A DNA stretch of 64,000 bases from Puccinellia tenuiflora (GCA_012064385.1 QRDG01001356.1:1085660-1149659), one strand, 5' to 3'; counted from the stretch's first letter, positions 10,944 to 23,109 are shown. Notes: generated from the sequence alone by a model not told the origin. Program-made: numbers and translations.

Positions 10944-13900
10944 GATTGCGACAAGCTCATGGCCGACCTCAAGACCATCCGCGAGGAGTTCGTTGCCGGG
11001 TTATCCAAGTTCTTCACGCCCTCACATGACTCTTCACCGAGCTTATCGTCGACGCCACTACAAGTTGGTGACCAAGAAGATGGCGAGAAGACGGTCGAGC
11101 ATGGGATTTTCCCTTCGACCAAGGAGGCGAGCATGGAGGATGCTTCCAATATGGATGTCAAGTCAAGTGGAGATGCCGAGCATGGGATGTTCCCTTCGGC
11201 AAAGGAGTCGAGTGATGATGCCCACCCTATGGCATTCACCTTTTGAGGCGAAAAGGTTGAGGAGGTTGAGCTTGGGAGTTTCCCTTCAACCAAGGTGGCG
11301 TTTGGAGTTGAGCATACCGAGCCTATCCCTACATGCTCGAATGAAGATATGGCACCAATCCCATGTGAGCATGAGAGCCACCTAGCCCACTTGAGTGAGA
11401 GTGCAAGTGAGTTGAGTGCCTCCACCATATGCGAGATTAAGTGCTTCCATTTTGAGGGAATGAGTGATACACACCTTGAGTTGGGAGAGGTAGTTGATAG
11501 GTCAAGTGAGGACATTTTGATTTCTAACAACTTACCCTCTACCTCTAGTGTGTTCTCTCATGTTCTACTAGGTTCCATGGATGATGAGACGCCAAGCTTC
11601 GCCATGATGGGCCTCTTATGGAGAAGATGTACATGGAGGATGAAGACGATGCCACCCCATGCTTACATGAAGATGTACAAGTCGGCTACATGGACGCCGC
11701 TACCTCTACCACAACACCTACTTCTCTTGAGCGGGACTACAAAGGTACGCATATGGGTGTTGATGATGCCATGATCCCACTAGTGGACATGATGACTTGT
11801 GATTGCTTGCATGATGTGGATGTTTCTTTCGATGTCACCTATGATTCTTTCATATTCCCATGTGATACCTTGTTCCAAACCAATGTTGATCATGTGGAAT
11901 TTCCGATGTGTGATGATCTTGCCACATGCATGCCTTGCTATGAATCTTTCCAATTTTCTCCCATTGTTGCATGCAATATGTCGAACAATTTCTCTTTCCT
12001 ATGTGTTGCTTGCAATGATGATAAAATGCTTGATAATGAGTTTGCCCCCATAGCATTCTCAATTTTTGGAGATGGTTCCTTTTGCTATGTTGAGAATTTT
12101 CCTTCCTTCATTTTGCATGTTGACCATCCGCATACTTCACACTTCCATTTTGAACGTGCTGTGTTTGGTGATGTGCAAATGAAGAGACGCATCATGATGG
12201 ATGATGCATTCAAGTACCATGCACACAATTTCTTTTTGTGGAATTTCGTGTGTAATGGCTCATGCTTCATAATGTCAACTTCAACTGAACATGAGTTGAC
12301 AAAAAGAGCTCTTGAGAGCACTTACCATGAGAGTTGTGGCTCCGACCAACCTCTATTTCCTTTTCCATGTTTTGCATCGAACAAATTGAATAATTGATCT
12401 TTCCTTTGGTTCGCGTGCAAACATGTGAGTGCTTTGGTTTTCCTTTGTGACATTCATGCTCCCTTGATCTTCCTTGCAGATGATTTATGTGTTGCCGCAA
12501 ACTTGATGAGCAATTTCTCTTTCCTTATGTTTGTTGGTCACCATAATGATATTTTGAGCATGTCTTGTCATGAGGCCTTGGGATGTTGATGAGGACATCC
12601 CTGCTATAGATGCAACCGCCACTACTACACCACCTACATTACAAGGACCTATGACTAGAGCTCATGCACGTCAACTTAATCAACAGGTACTTTCGTTCTT
12701 ACAAGCTAGTCCTAATATTCATGAGAATATGATGCTGCCTAAATCAAATGTGTTTGTCTCTCTTAGGAATGATGGACCAAGCATGGATGAGAGGGACAAG
12801 CTATGGAGCATGTACGTTGGAGGAGATGGCAGCAGGAGTGCAACCAACGGAGATGATGACGCTACCAATGGAGACTACCGTGATTTGAAGCCACTATAAA
12901 GATGCTTGAAGGCTTGGACGAATTTTAGAAGATATCAATTAATGAATTTCGTCCAAGGCTTTTCATAGGTGCTGCGCCACCTCGTTTTTGGGCCAGGCCC
13001 ATGTATTTTCGAGATACCTTTTAATAGGCAGTTTTAGAGTCCGTATCTAAGGAGGAAAGCCTTCCTAGGGTAGGATTCGGCCGCCACCCCATGGCTGGAC
13101 GAAATCCCACACCTCTCCTCCTTATATACCCCCGTTAGGTCGTCCTTTAGACTGGGATTTTGTTTAGTTAAAAGTTAGCCAACTGCTGCAACTTCGTGTA
13201 CTCGGTTTGTGTCCAACGACCAGATCAAGACCGCTTACGGAATCCCGCCTTTTCAATAAAGCTCATACTTCATCCGCAATTACGTGATTGCATCTTTGGT
13301 TCTTACTTGTTCCTTGATCGCAGGTATAACTAGACCGATTGGTCAGGCTGATCGTGCTGCTGCAGGATCGGTAACTCCCGGAGATTGGTTTAGCGATTGC
13401 ATTGGCGCTGCGTACTTGTACATGGAAGTCGGATCGCCAAGGTCGAACTCCACCAGAATCGACGTATCTCTATCTCATCGAAAGATCGGACTACCTTAGC
13501 CATATCAGATGTTATCTTCTTGGTGTTGCAACAAAATTGATGAACACTTGCTCTTCTCTTTGCTTTGTTTGCACCCATGATGGCGATGATAAGAGCCTGT
13601 CTCACCTTGTGTGGTTCACAAACCTCTCTTTCCGATGCTTTCAATGCAATGAACATCATATGGTTAAAAATGAGATAGCTACCTTAGCCTTCTCAAATTT
13701 TCTTGGAGATTTTGTGTTCCCAAATTTTGAGGATGTTTGGACGAGTTGTTTGCACATTGACCTTGCATTTGTATTCTATTCCATATATTTGTGTTGTGCT
13801 AATGGTGTTATGAACAAATTTGGACATGTCATCAATGATGTGCTCCTCTATCATGCACACACATATTTTGCTTGGTCTTTGGTGCGTATAGGTATCAATA

Positions 13901-14000
13901 GCGGCATGGTGACTTCCACTTCAACGTCGAGACATCTATCTCCTTCACTTGATGAGGACGTGCTAGCGTCGTGGACGACGCTTTTCGAAGGAGGGGGAGA
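10944..14000 (+). pseudogene. gag-like / unknown-region ORF of N1, interrupted
   Basis: The frame beginning near 10944 (LMADLKTIREEFVAGLSKFF) contains repeated acidic units built on HGIFPSTKEA/HGMFPSAKES. A later frame, 11618-12397, ends in a Cys/His/Phe-rich region with DDAFKYHAHNFFLWNF, and after the solo LTR the same style resumes at 13508-14000 with NDVLLYHAHTYFAWSL. Element N2 has a corresponding segment (DDVYIYHVYTMSLLLA) just before its 3' LTR. The module is thus a shared C-terminal part of the single ORF in this non-autonomous lineage. Frameshifts near 11240 and 11618, plus the solo LTR, break it here. No catalytic motif is visible. Confidence 0.55.
12587..13507 (+). mobile_element. 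Solo LTR S1 (921 bp, TSD GATGT)
   Basis: The sequence TGATGAGGACATCC...GCCATATCA is flanked by GATGT at 12582-12586 and 13508-13512. It matches the solo LTR at 21080-22001 nearly end to end, including the ORF-like stretch DLKP near 12890 and a TATA-like CTTATATACCC at about 13120. The lack of internal sequence together with an intact target-site duplication indicates LTR-LTR recombination. It splits the N1 ORF. Confidence 0.9.
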
Positions 14001-14905
14001 TGATGTAGCCCAACCCACGTCCATCACAAGGACAAACCATCCGACACATGCCAAGTCACCATGGGCGTCAAAGGTGAACTCTTTCCTCTTCGAGATCTCA
14101 TTTCCTACCCTTTGGAATGGTATGCTACTTGAGCATCCGCCCCTTTGCATTGCTAGGTTTGACACGATGGATACGAAGCCGATGGGAGGTGCCGAGGAAG
14201 CCCAAGAGTTGATTTCATCCAAGGCATACGCGTGGATGAGGAGGAGGAAGCGTCAAGGCAAAAGCACAAGGCAGGAGCGAGCCGGCCCCCAGGCCGGCCT
14301 AGGCTGGCTCCCAGGCCGGGCCCCCTACAGACGACGCCAGCCTCCAGGCCGGCCTAGGCCGGCTCCTAGGCCGGGCCCCCTACAGACGACGCTGGTCTCC
14401 AGGCCGGCCTAGGCCGGTCCCCAGGCCGGTCCCCCACCAGACGACGCCGGCCTCCAGGCCGGACCCCCACCGTTTTGTACTAGACTATAAATAGCTTTCC
14501 CCCTTTTCCATTTGAGGTAGAGAAGAATGAACTAGAGTTGAGCGTTGCTCCTTCCCGTGATGGGCTCCTCCGAGGAGGATGATGAATATCTTGTTGTAGC
14601 TACTCTTTCACTTAGGTGTCTCTAGTAGTGCAAACCAATCTTTCACTGCGGTGATTCTATTGGATCGGTGGACCGACCGGTAAGAGAAATCGGGTTCATT
14701 AAGCGTGTTGTTGACTTGGGTTTTGGGATCCGGAGGCTGCTCCATTGGGGGTTTGTTGCCGGGTGATTCTCCCTTGTAGGCTTCGCGAGTTATCCCCACG
14801 ATTTGCCCTTTTTCCCCCGTTTCCCCTTCGTGTTCATCGTGTTCTTCGTGTTCATCCACTTTTCCCCCTCAAATCCGTGAAGATCGGGCCAACCCCCCTA
14901 CATCA
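14001..14905 (+). repeat. 3' LTR of N1
   Basis: It begins TGATGTAGCCC directly after the polypurine tract and ends ...CCCCTACATCA, after which A1 protease sequence (CACCGTCGGGGTAG) resumes. A TATA-like CTATAAATAG lies at about 14486. It contains the 55-bp minisatellite at 14291-14470. Confidence 0.75.
14291..14470 (+). repeat. 55-bp GC-rich minisatellite
   Basis: AGGCCGGCCTAGG-type starts occur at 14291, 14346, 14401 and, partially, 14456, which gives an exact 55-bp period and about 3.3 copies. Each unit carries the palindromic word CCGGCCTAGGCCGG and a spacer (CAGACGACGC). It sits just upstream of the TATA-like box of the N1 LTR. Confidence 0.85.
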
Positions 14906-15557
14906 CACCGTCGGGGTAGGGACACTGCCCCTAGTCATGTCGCCCATCATCCACAACTTCAAGGTCACCAAGATGCTGGTCGACGGAGGCTCCGGCCTCC
15001 CCCTGCTGACGGCAAAGGTCCTGGCCACTTTGCAAATCCCTTTCTCCCGCCTGCAAGACACCGGCGTGTTCCAAGGTGTGAATGGGAATATCACACGGCC
15101 TCTGGGGAAGATCTCTCTCCCGGTCATGTTTGGTGGCCCCGAGAACTTCCGCACCGAGGAGATCATCTTCGACATCGCCGACATGCCGCTCCCCTACAAT
15201 GGCATACTCGGCCGACCCGCGCTGGCCAAGTTCATGGCCGTCTCCCATTTCGCCTACAACATGATGAAAATCTCGGCGGCTTGGGGTGTGATCAGGATCA
15301 AGGCCGACATCGACGACGCCATATACTATGTCCAGAGACTGAATCAGACAGTGGCCGCAACGGCGGACACCCGACAAGACATGCAAGACGCTGGCGCTGA
15401 TGCTGCTCTCGGGGGCGGAGGGAACCCCGGAAGCTCGGCACCCGCGGCCTCCAAGAGGGCGCCATTCCGCGGCGACCCGCAGATGACCAAGAAGGTGGCA
15501 CTCACGAGTGAAGGCTCTCGCACCATCACCATCGGTGCCCACCTCACCGACAAATAG
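14906..15557 (+). pseudogene. A1 aspartic protease region
   Basis: The retropepsin-like domain has the active-site context MLVDGGSGLPLL; A2 has MVVDGGSSLNLL, the D-G-G form typical of Tat-lineage gypsy elements. GILGRPALAKFMAVSHFAY marks the second half. The upstream part (gag) has been deleted and replaced by N1, so the frame has no genuine start. It ends at TAG 15555-15557, and the frame resumes immediately with ESALVAFLRENSDVFAW. The same TAG is present in copy A2. Confidence 0.8.
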
Positions 15558-18500
15558 GAAAGCGCGCTCGTCGCCTTCCTTCGGGAAAATTCTGACGTCT
15601 TCGCATGGGAAGCATCGGGTTTACCCGGTGTACCAAGGGAGGTGATCGAGCACAAGCTGGCGGTGAACACGGATGCTCGCCCCGTGAAGCAAGTTTTGCG
15701 GAAGCAGAGCAAGGAAAAGTTGGAGTTCATCGTCTCCGAGACTGACAAGCTACTGGAAGCTGGTGTCATCAAGGTGGTACCTCATCCCTCCTGGGTAGCC
15801 AACCCAGTGGTGGTGCCAAAGCCGAACTCCTCCAAGCTGCAACTCTGCGTCGACTTCACAGACCTGAACAAGGCCTGCCCCAAGGACCCGTTCCCTCTGC
15901 CGCGCATCGATCAGATCATGGACTCCACAGCCGGCTGCGAGTTACTGTGTTTCCTAGATGCCTTCTCCGGGTATCACTAGATCTTGATGGCGGTCGAGGA
16001 CCAGGACAAGACGGCCTTCATCACCCCCAAGGGCTGCTACTGCTACACCCAGATGCCTTTCGGCGTCCGGAACGCTGACGCTACCTTCCACCGCGTGATG
16101 CAAGCGTGCCTTGGGACCCAGCTGGGCTGCAACGTTGAAGCCTACATCGACGACATCGTGGTCAAGACAAGGTTCCAGGACTCCCTTGTCCAGGAACTGC
16201 ACGAGACTTTTGACAACCTCCGCTGAGTCAACTTCAAGCTCAACCCCGACAAGTGCGTGTTCGGGGTCCCATTCGACAAGCTGTTGGTTTTCCTGATCTC
16301 CCACCGGGAGATTGAAGCGAACCCCGACAAGATAAAGGCCATCGAACGAATGGAAGCGCCCCGGCGAGTCAAGGACGTGCAGCGCCTCAACGGGTGCATC
16401 ACTGCACTCGGGCGCTTCATCTCAAGGCTTGGAGAGCGGGCTTTGCCGTTCTTCAAGTTGCTCAAGAAATCGGGCCCCGTGGAGTGGAGCCCCGAGGCTG
16501 AGGAAGCTCTCCAATCACTCAAGAGCTACCTCGCCTCGCCACCCGTCCTCGTGGCCCCAATGGAGAAGGAGCCACTACTGCTGTACATTGCGGCCACTAA
16601 CCAAGTGGTCAGCGCTGTGCTGGTGGCCGAGCGCGACGCATCTCCAAATAAGCCAAGCAAGGGCAAGCGTCGTGGGGACCCGTTCCCGGGGCAACCAAGC
16701 AAGAAGGGGCGGCCGGGTGTTCAGGGGTTCGAAGATCCCAGCATCCCGCCCCCTCCCGTCAACGTCGAGCCACGCGTTGATGACGAAGGAATACACTCCA
16801 AGGCGACGTAGCCACGGGCTACTCCGACAACACCCTGGAGCGCCAATGACGTGGAGAGCGTCGAACCCGCCAAAGGATCGGCGACCCGCAAGGTGCAGCA
16901 CCCGGTCTACTTCGTCAGCTCAGTGCTGCGCGACGCCCGGGAGCGGTATCCCATGATGCAGAAGCTGCTACTAGCGATCCTTATCGCCTCCCGCAAGATG
17001 AGGCCATACTTCGAGGGGCACCCAATCACGGTGGTGTCCAAGTACAACCTAAGGAGTCCTCTGGAGAACCCGCTGGACACCGGACGCATCTCGGCATGGG
17101 CCATGGAACTCCAGGTCTTCGGCCTCAAGTTCAAGCACACGGACAACATCAAGAGCCAAGCACTGGCTGACTTCACAGCCGAATGGACCGAGACGGCGAT
17201 CGACAACCCGGAGGAGGAGACGAGCCTTCCCGGGAAGGAGGATCCCAACACCTGGACCATGCACTTCGACGGCTCCTACACCAAGGGACAAGGAGCTGCC
17301 GGGGTCGTCCTCACTTCACCAACCGGTGAGCGCCTGAAGTACGTCATCCAGATGCACTACCAAGGAGACATCTCCAACAACACGACGGAGTACGAGGGTC
17401 TGCTCGCGGGACTTCGTGCTGCCATCGGCCTCGGCATCGGCAAGATCATCATCAAGGGTGACTCTCAGCTAGTCATCAAGCAAGTCAACAAAGAGTACGC
17501 CTGTCCTCAGATGGCGCCGTACGTCGAAGAAGTGTGGAAACTCCAGCGGCGCTTCAGTAGCTTCAGAGCTGCTTACGTGCCGCGGGAGGAAAGCACATCT
17601 GCGGTGGAGCTATCACAACTGGCGTCCAAGCGAGAAACGGTACCTCCCGGGATCTACATCGAGGTGCTCAAGCGGCCTTCAGTCTCTCCCGAGAGGCTGA
17701 AGCCAAGTTCTTCAGCAACAAAGGAGGCTGGCAACCCTTCTACGTCAACAACACGGGTAGCCAGCCAGGAAGCCCAAGACCCGGCAGTGCCCGCGGCCGA
17801 AGAAGCTCTGCTTCCTTCTGGCCAGGAGGTACTGCTGGTGGAACGGACCCATCCACCCTGGGCCCAGGAGATCATCAAGTACATGGTGGAACACGTCCTC
17901 CCGGAGGATGACCACGTAGCCGAGGAAGTGGCCCACCGGGCAAAGCTCTACGTCCTAATCGACGGCGAGCTCTACCGGCGGCGCGAAAACGGAGTCAAGC
18001 TATGGTGCATATCGCAAGAACAAGGCCGAGAACTACTGAGGGACATACACGAAGGGATATGCTCTAGTCATGTGGCTTCGAGATCTTTGGTAGGGAAGGT
18101 TTTCCGCCAAGGGTTCTACTGGCCAGCGGTACTTCATGACGCGGAGCAGCTAGTCAAGACCTGTGAAGCTTGCCAGTACTACGCCAAGAACACGCACCAA
18201 CCAGCTCAAGCGTTGCAGCCGATACCAATCTCCTGGCCGTTCGCGGTCTGGGGGCTGGACATCGTCGGCAAGATACCAAAGTCTATGGGAGGTCACGAGT
18301 ACCTGTTCATGGCAATCGACAAGTTCACAAAGTGCATGGAAGCGATGCCAGTTCCACGTCAGACGGCTCAGGCCGCCATCAAGTTCGTCGAGGGAATCAT
18401 CTACCGGTTTGGAGTACCGAACAGAATCATCACCGACAACGGCACTCAGTTCACAAGCAAAGCCTTCCTCAACTTCTGCGAAGAAATGGGCGTCAAGGTG

Positions 18501-19091
18501 TGTTTTGCCTCGGTGTCCTACCCAAGAAGCAAGGGGCAAGTAGAGCGGGCAAATGCAGAAGTCCTCAAGGGATTGAAGACCAAAGCCTTTGACAAGCAGG
18601 AGAACAAGGGAAAAAACTGGATTAATCACCTGCCAAGCGTACTGTGGTCACTCAGAACAACACCAAGCAGAGCCACTTGAGAGACACCTTTCTTCCTCGT
18701 CTATGGAGCTGAAGCTGTCCTGCCATCAGAGCTCAAGTACGGATCACCCCGGGTGCTCGCATACGATGAGAACATGAAGAAGAGCGGAAGATCGATGACA
18801 TAAACCTGCTGGAAGAGAGAAGGTGCCGGGCCTCCTTACGGTCAGCTCGGTACCAGGAAGGACTCCGCCAATACCACAGTCGTCATGTTCCCTCGCGGGA
18901 GCTGCAACCCGGGGACATGGTACTCCGATGGAGGCAAAACATGCAAGGCCTGAACAAAATGTCATCAAAGTGGGAAGGACCCTTCCGGGTGACACATACC
19001 CTGAAACCCGGAACGGTGTACCTAGAGGACGAGCAAGGCCGGCCGGAAGGCAACGCCTGGAACATCGAGAATCTTCGGAAATTCTACCCCT
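15558..19091 (+). pseudogene. A1 pol: RT, two RNase H domains, integrase (broken)
   Basis: In one frame: the RT with DFTDLNKACPKDPFPLPRID, CFLDAFSGYH and the catalytic YIDDIVV; a first RNase H (about 16560-17170); a second, archaeal-like RNase H (MHFDGSYTKGQG, TEYEGLL, GDSQLVI); and integrase with the HHCC finger (...SSH...CEACQ) and DDE residues in WGLDIVG, ITDNGTQF and KGQVERANAE. The double RNase H places it in the Tat lineage. Lesions are stops at 15978, 16224, 16809 and 18678 and a 1-nt deletion at about 18773 relative to A2. The Trp of KFTKW is changed to Cys. The copy cannot make a functional polyprotein. Confidence 0.88.
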
Positions 19092-20115
19092 GATTACGAA
19101 CATGAATAGAAAACGCCGGATCCATTAAAGCACGCCTGAGGGGCTAGTGTTCTGTAATAGGGTGTAAGAATCGTCGCCAGGAGAATAAAAGATAAGTTAT
19201 TTCAATTCCCGTGAGCCTCAATCCTTCCATGGAAGCGTGTTATCCTTAGCAACCCGTAAGCAGGGGGATGGTATGTGCCGGTGGCAGATGGGTAGAAGCG
19301 CCGCGAGTGGCCTCGCAGGCAAAGGCACCGCCGCCCGATCATGCCGTGCTGCCGCGGAAAGGGGAATCGGGCAGTGCTGTGGTGAAACGCACCTCACCAC
19401 AGAAGTGTACTACCAACTATGCTTGCGGTTTGCTTCGGACAACACGCTAGCATGATAGGAAAGAGGATCCATTCTTTTCCTACTAAAAGTTTGCTGTGTG
19501 TAGCTCCTTCCCGGGACAGGATTGGGCGGCGGGACACGAAAAAAAGGAGTTCGACACCCGGGAAGGACTGGATGGGCTGGAGACGCAACAGGAAAACAGC
19601 TAAGTTCTTGCATCACCATCCTGCATTTAGGCAGAACATCTCGCTCAGAGTCAATATACCATCGACCTGCACATGCTTGACGGTTGATGAGAGCCTTTGC
19701 GGGGGTATGCGACCACCCCGGTGAACGGTCCGTTTCCCTCTGGCCTAGTACCCGTGGACAGTGGCGAAGGACTCCCGGAAGGTATAGTCTGACTTAGGCG
19801 GTACATCTATCTTGCGGAGGTAGAGTGCCTTGCACCTAAGTGGCCTCCTCTGAAAACCAGACGGCGCGTTAGTGCAAAGGAAGATTTGGGAAATGACCCC
19901 GCGAGTTGAGTCTAGTGTTGCATACATCCGAATTGACATTCTGAATTACATTCTTGAATTTACATTCGGTTGTGCAACTACTAGACCCTATGCTACTATG
20001 GCCAGCTTGGAGTTAGCGCTCCTTGCTGGGCGCCCTTGCCTTGTTCGCACCCAACGGGGGACCTCTCAATTCCCGGGGACGCCTGGGAGGAGAGGGGAAA
20101 CCCGGAAGGATTTTT

Positions 20116-20593
20116 TCAGGCGTCTCCTGGCTGTTTGGTGCGTCCTGGCGCCAGGCAGGGGAGCAGGGAGACTACCTCGGCCGCCACCTTGCTCATGGCG
20201 TTGTCGTCCGCCTGCGACAGGGGACAAGCTCGGTCAGGATCTAGACCAGGCCCAACAGGAGCAAGGGGCCGAGAAAAACGCAACACTGACCTGTTCGATG
20301 GCGTCGAACTCCTCCCAGAGCTGGGATGCCTCTGGGATCCCCGCGGTCTTCTCCTTCAAGGCCGCCAGAAGCCGACCCCTACGGAGCGCACGCACCCGAG
20401 CCTCCTCCTGGGCTACGGGACCCGAGATCGTCACCAAGCGTGAATCACCCATAGCGAGGGCCAGGCGCGACATCACCTCATCTTCTTCTCTAGCGGCACG
20501 GGCCCCAGTTCCCCTGGGAGCCTCCGGCGCGCCCCGGTGCATGGACGCCGCCGTCGACGTCCCTGAGAAGGACATCCCTACCTCCCCCGACAT
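20116..20593 (-). CDS. Antisense gene aORF1, copy 1 (two exons)
   Basis: Exon 1 is 20593-20291 (101 codons, MSGEVGMSFSGTSTAAS start), the intron is 20290-20212 (79 bp, GTCAGT...GTCGCAG), and exon 2 is 20211-20116 ending in TGA. The predicted 132-residue protein has an Ala/Arg-rich helical middle (SRLALAMG, RALRRGRLLAALKEK) and a conserved QLWEEFDAIEQ at the splice junction. A TATA box (TATAAAAG, minus strand) lies at 20681-20688, about 90 bp upstream of the ATG; an in-frame upstream ATG also exists at 20644. It lies antisense, downstream of integrase in the Tat element. The family is unknown to me. Antisense ORFs are known in Tat-lineage elements such as Grande. Confidence 0.6.
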
Positions 20594-20680
20594 GGCCTTG
20601 TGGTTTGTGATGGGGCAGGGAGGGCAAGAAGCAAGAGGAAGCAAGACTAAGGGTGGCCAAGGAGCTGGGGGCTAGAGAGC

Positions 20681-20688
20681 CTTTTATA
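20681..20688 (-). promoter_or_regulatory. TATA box of aORF1, copy 1
   Basis: CCTATAAAAGG on the minus strand is followed by a C/T-rich leader and then the aORF1 ATG. The equivalent boxes at 29688-29695 and 54184-54191 are intact. Confidence 0.6.
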
Positions 20689-21079
20689 GGCCGTCTGTTC
20701 CCCATTGGCCCCTCTGACGGTTCAGCTAACGCCGCAATCAAGAGCGAGTTTTGCAGAAAACCATTCACGATCGCATCTATTTAGCATGAAGGCCAAGCGA
20801 CAGCAAGAGTACAAGTTTTTCGTCATCCAATAGTCTACAATGGGCCCTACTTTTTACAAAGAGAGGTTGGCTCCTACGCAAGCCAGGAGCATCCCCGTAC
20901 CACGGAAGGCGCTACTTCTAGAAGTACGTCGACGAGGCCTCCAAGAAGGAGGTCAAGGACATCTTTGGGGGGCGCTGCCGCGGTGCCGCCCCAGCCTCTT
21001 CAGGGAAGCGGGCTCCTCTCGGCCTTGATGCTGAGGTTGTCCTCTTCATCTTCATCATCGCCCCCGTCATCGTAGCTGC

Positions 21080-22001
21080 TGATGAGGACATCCCTGCTAT
21101 AGATGCAACCGCCACTACTACACCACCTACATTACAAGGACCTATGACAAGAGCTCGTGCACGTCAACTTAATCAACAGGTACTTTCGTTCTTACAAGCT
21201 AGTCCTAATATTCATGAGAATATGATGCTGCCTAAATCAAATGTGTTTGTCTCTCTTAGGAATGATGGACCAAGCATGGATGAGAGGGACAAGCTATGGA
21301 GCATGTACGTTGGAGGAGATGGCAGCAGGAGTACAACCAACGGAGATGATGACGCTACCAATGGAGACTACCGTGATTTGAAGCCACCATAAAGATGCTT
21401 GAAGGCTTGGACGAATTTTAGAAGATATCAATTAATGAATTTCGTCCAAGGCTTTTCTTAGGTGCTGCGCCACCTCGTTTTTGGGCCAGGCCCATGTATT
21501 TTCGAGATACCTTTTAATAGGCAGTTTTAGAGTCCGTATCTAAGGAGGAAAGCCTTCCTAGGGTAGGATTCGGCCGCCACCCCATGGCTGGACGAAATCC
21601 CACACCTCTCCTCCTTATATACCCCCGTTAGGTCGTCCTTTAGACTCGGATTTTGTTTAGTTAAAAGTTAGCCAACTGCTGCAACTTCGTGTACTCGGTT
21701 TGTGTCCAACGACCAGATCAAGACCGCTTCTCGGAATCCCACCTTTTAAATAAAGCTCATCTTTCATCCGCAATTTCGTGATTGCAATTTCGGTTCTTAC
21801 TTGTTTCTCGATCGCAGGTAGAACTAGACCTTTTTGGTCAGGCCGATCGTGCTGCTGCAAGGTTGGTAACTCACGGAGATTGGTTTAGCGATTGCATAGG
21901 CGCTGCGTACTTGTACGTGGAAGTCGGATCGCCAAGGTCGAACTCCACCAGAATCGACGTATCTCATCTCATCGAAAGATCGGACTACCTTAGCCATATC
22001 A
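21080..22001 (+). mobile_element. Solo LTR S2 (922 bp, TSD GCTGC)
   Basis: The sequence TGATGAGGACATCCC...AGCCATATCA is flanked by GCTGC at 21075-21079 and 22002-22006. It is the same family as S1, with few differences. The empty site is preserved in duplicate 2 (about 30080), where TCGTAGCTGCTGTTGCGACT is uninterrupted. Confidence 0.92.
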
Positions 22002-22231
22002 GCTGCTGTTGCGACTGCTGCTGTCGCTCTCCATGCAGCAACCCTCGCGTCCTCCATCGGCACGGAAGATCTTCACGGAGAGCGTCTCATCCCCGTCGTA
22101 CTCGAACGACAGGTACTGCCCCCGGGTAGGGCGACGGGAGCGCGCAAACGCTTTGCATCCCTTCCCCAGGAGCATGGAGCCGTCGACGGTGTACTCCGCT
22201 TTGACCCAGAAGGGGCCGTTGGGACAGCCCT

Positions 22232-23089
22232 TGATGTGGACATGGTTACCTTGGATACGACCAAAATTACTACTCGCGAGCATATTTTTCAGGTGAATTC
22301 TAGTAGGAAATACAGAATTTATTATTCTATTATTATGAACAACATTACTACATCTGTATTTTTAATATGCAGAATTATCGAGTATTTGTACAAGCCACGC
22401 ATAAAAATGCGAGATCGACGTGGACACGAAGGCATGTTTCCAATTCTGGTCTGGGCCAGGCACGTAGCAGCACAAAGCGAACACACATGCAAGTACGTAG
22501 CAGCACCAAGCAAATACACATGCAAGCCTTGCATGCATCCAGCATTGACGTGTGAGTCTTCAAAGAAGAGCAGCTTCATAGTGCCATGCACGAGCAGGAC
22601 CTTGACAGGACGTGGGCTTTGGGCCTCGACTGCTGTGCCAGAAAAGAAGTCCAACATGCGGTCCAGATCAACCACGTCTACACGCGCCGACGCCTGCCTC
22701 CTCCTTAATAAATAGCTACCTGTAAATTAGGGTTAATTGGATTTTGTTTAGTTTAAGACTTAGCCATTGCTATTCTTCGCCATAGACAACAGTGTCGGTT
22801 CAGACCTTTTGTACTACGCACTTGCAGAATCCCATCTATAAAGCTTTCATCTTTAATCCACAATATCTTGATTGCATCTATAATTCTTGCTAGTTCTTCG
22901 ATTGCTTGCAGGAATTGATCTTCGGATCAGGTTGATCTAGCCCCGGCGAGATCAATAGCCTCGGAAGTTGGTGTAGCGATTGCTAAGGCGCAACGTCACG
23001 TACGTTTGTAGTCGGATCGTCAACGTCGACCTCCACCCAAATCGAGAGAAATCCATCTCATCGAAAGATCGGACCCCTTTACCTTATCA
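22232..23089 (+). repeat. 5' LTR of N2
   Basis: It begins TGATGTGGACATGG and ends CCTTTACCTTATCA. Its last ~130 bp share words such as TCATCGAAAGATCGGA with the S1/S2 solo LTRs, which shows that the two families are related. Confidence 0.93.
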
Positions 23090-23091
23090 AG

Positions 23092-23109
23092 TGGTATCAG
23101 AGCTCAGGT
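23092..23109 (+). promoter_or_regulatory. Primer binding site of N2
   Basis: TGGTATCAGAGCTCAGGT, two bases after the LTR, is complementary to the 3' end of initiator methionine tRNA, the usual primer of plant LTR retrotransposons. Confidence 0.85.

Larger units (their letters stand above)
10944..14905 (+). mobile_element. Non-autonomous gypsy-like element N1, 5' end lost
   Basis: N1 has no 5' LTR. The internal region (10944-14000) is followed by a purine tract (GAAGGAGGGGGAGA) and a 3' LTR, TGATGTAGCC...CATCA (14001-14905). After the LTR, the A1 protease sequence resumes at 14906. N1 therefore lies inside A1, and a deletion fused A1's LTR to N1's interior. A solo LTR (12587-13507) is inserted in it. 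No protease, reverse transcriptase or integrase is present, so the family depends on helper elements. Confidence 0.75.
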
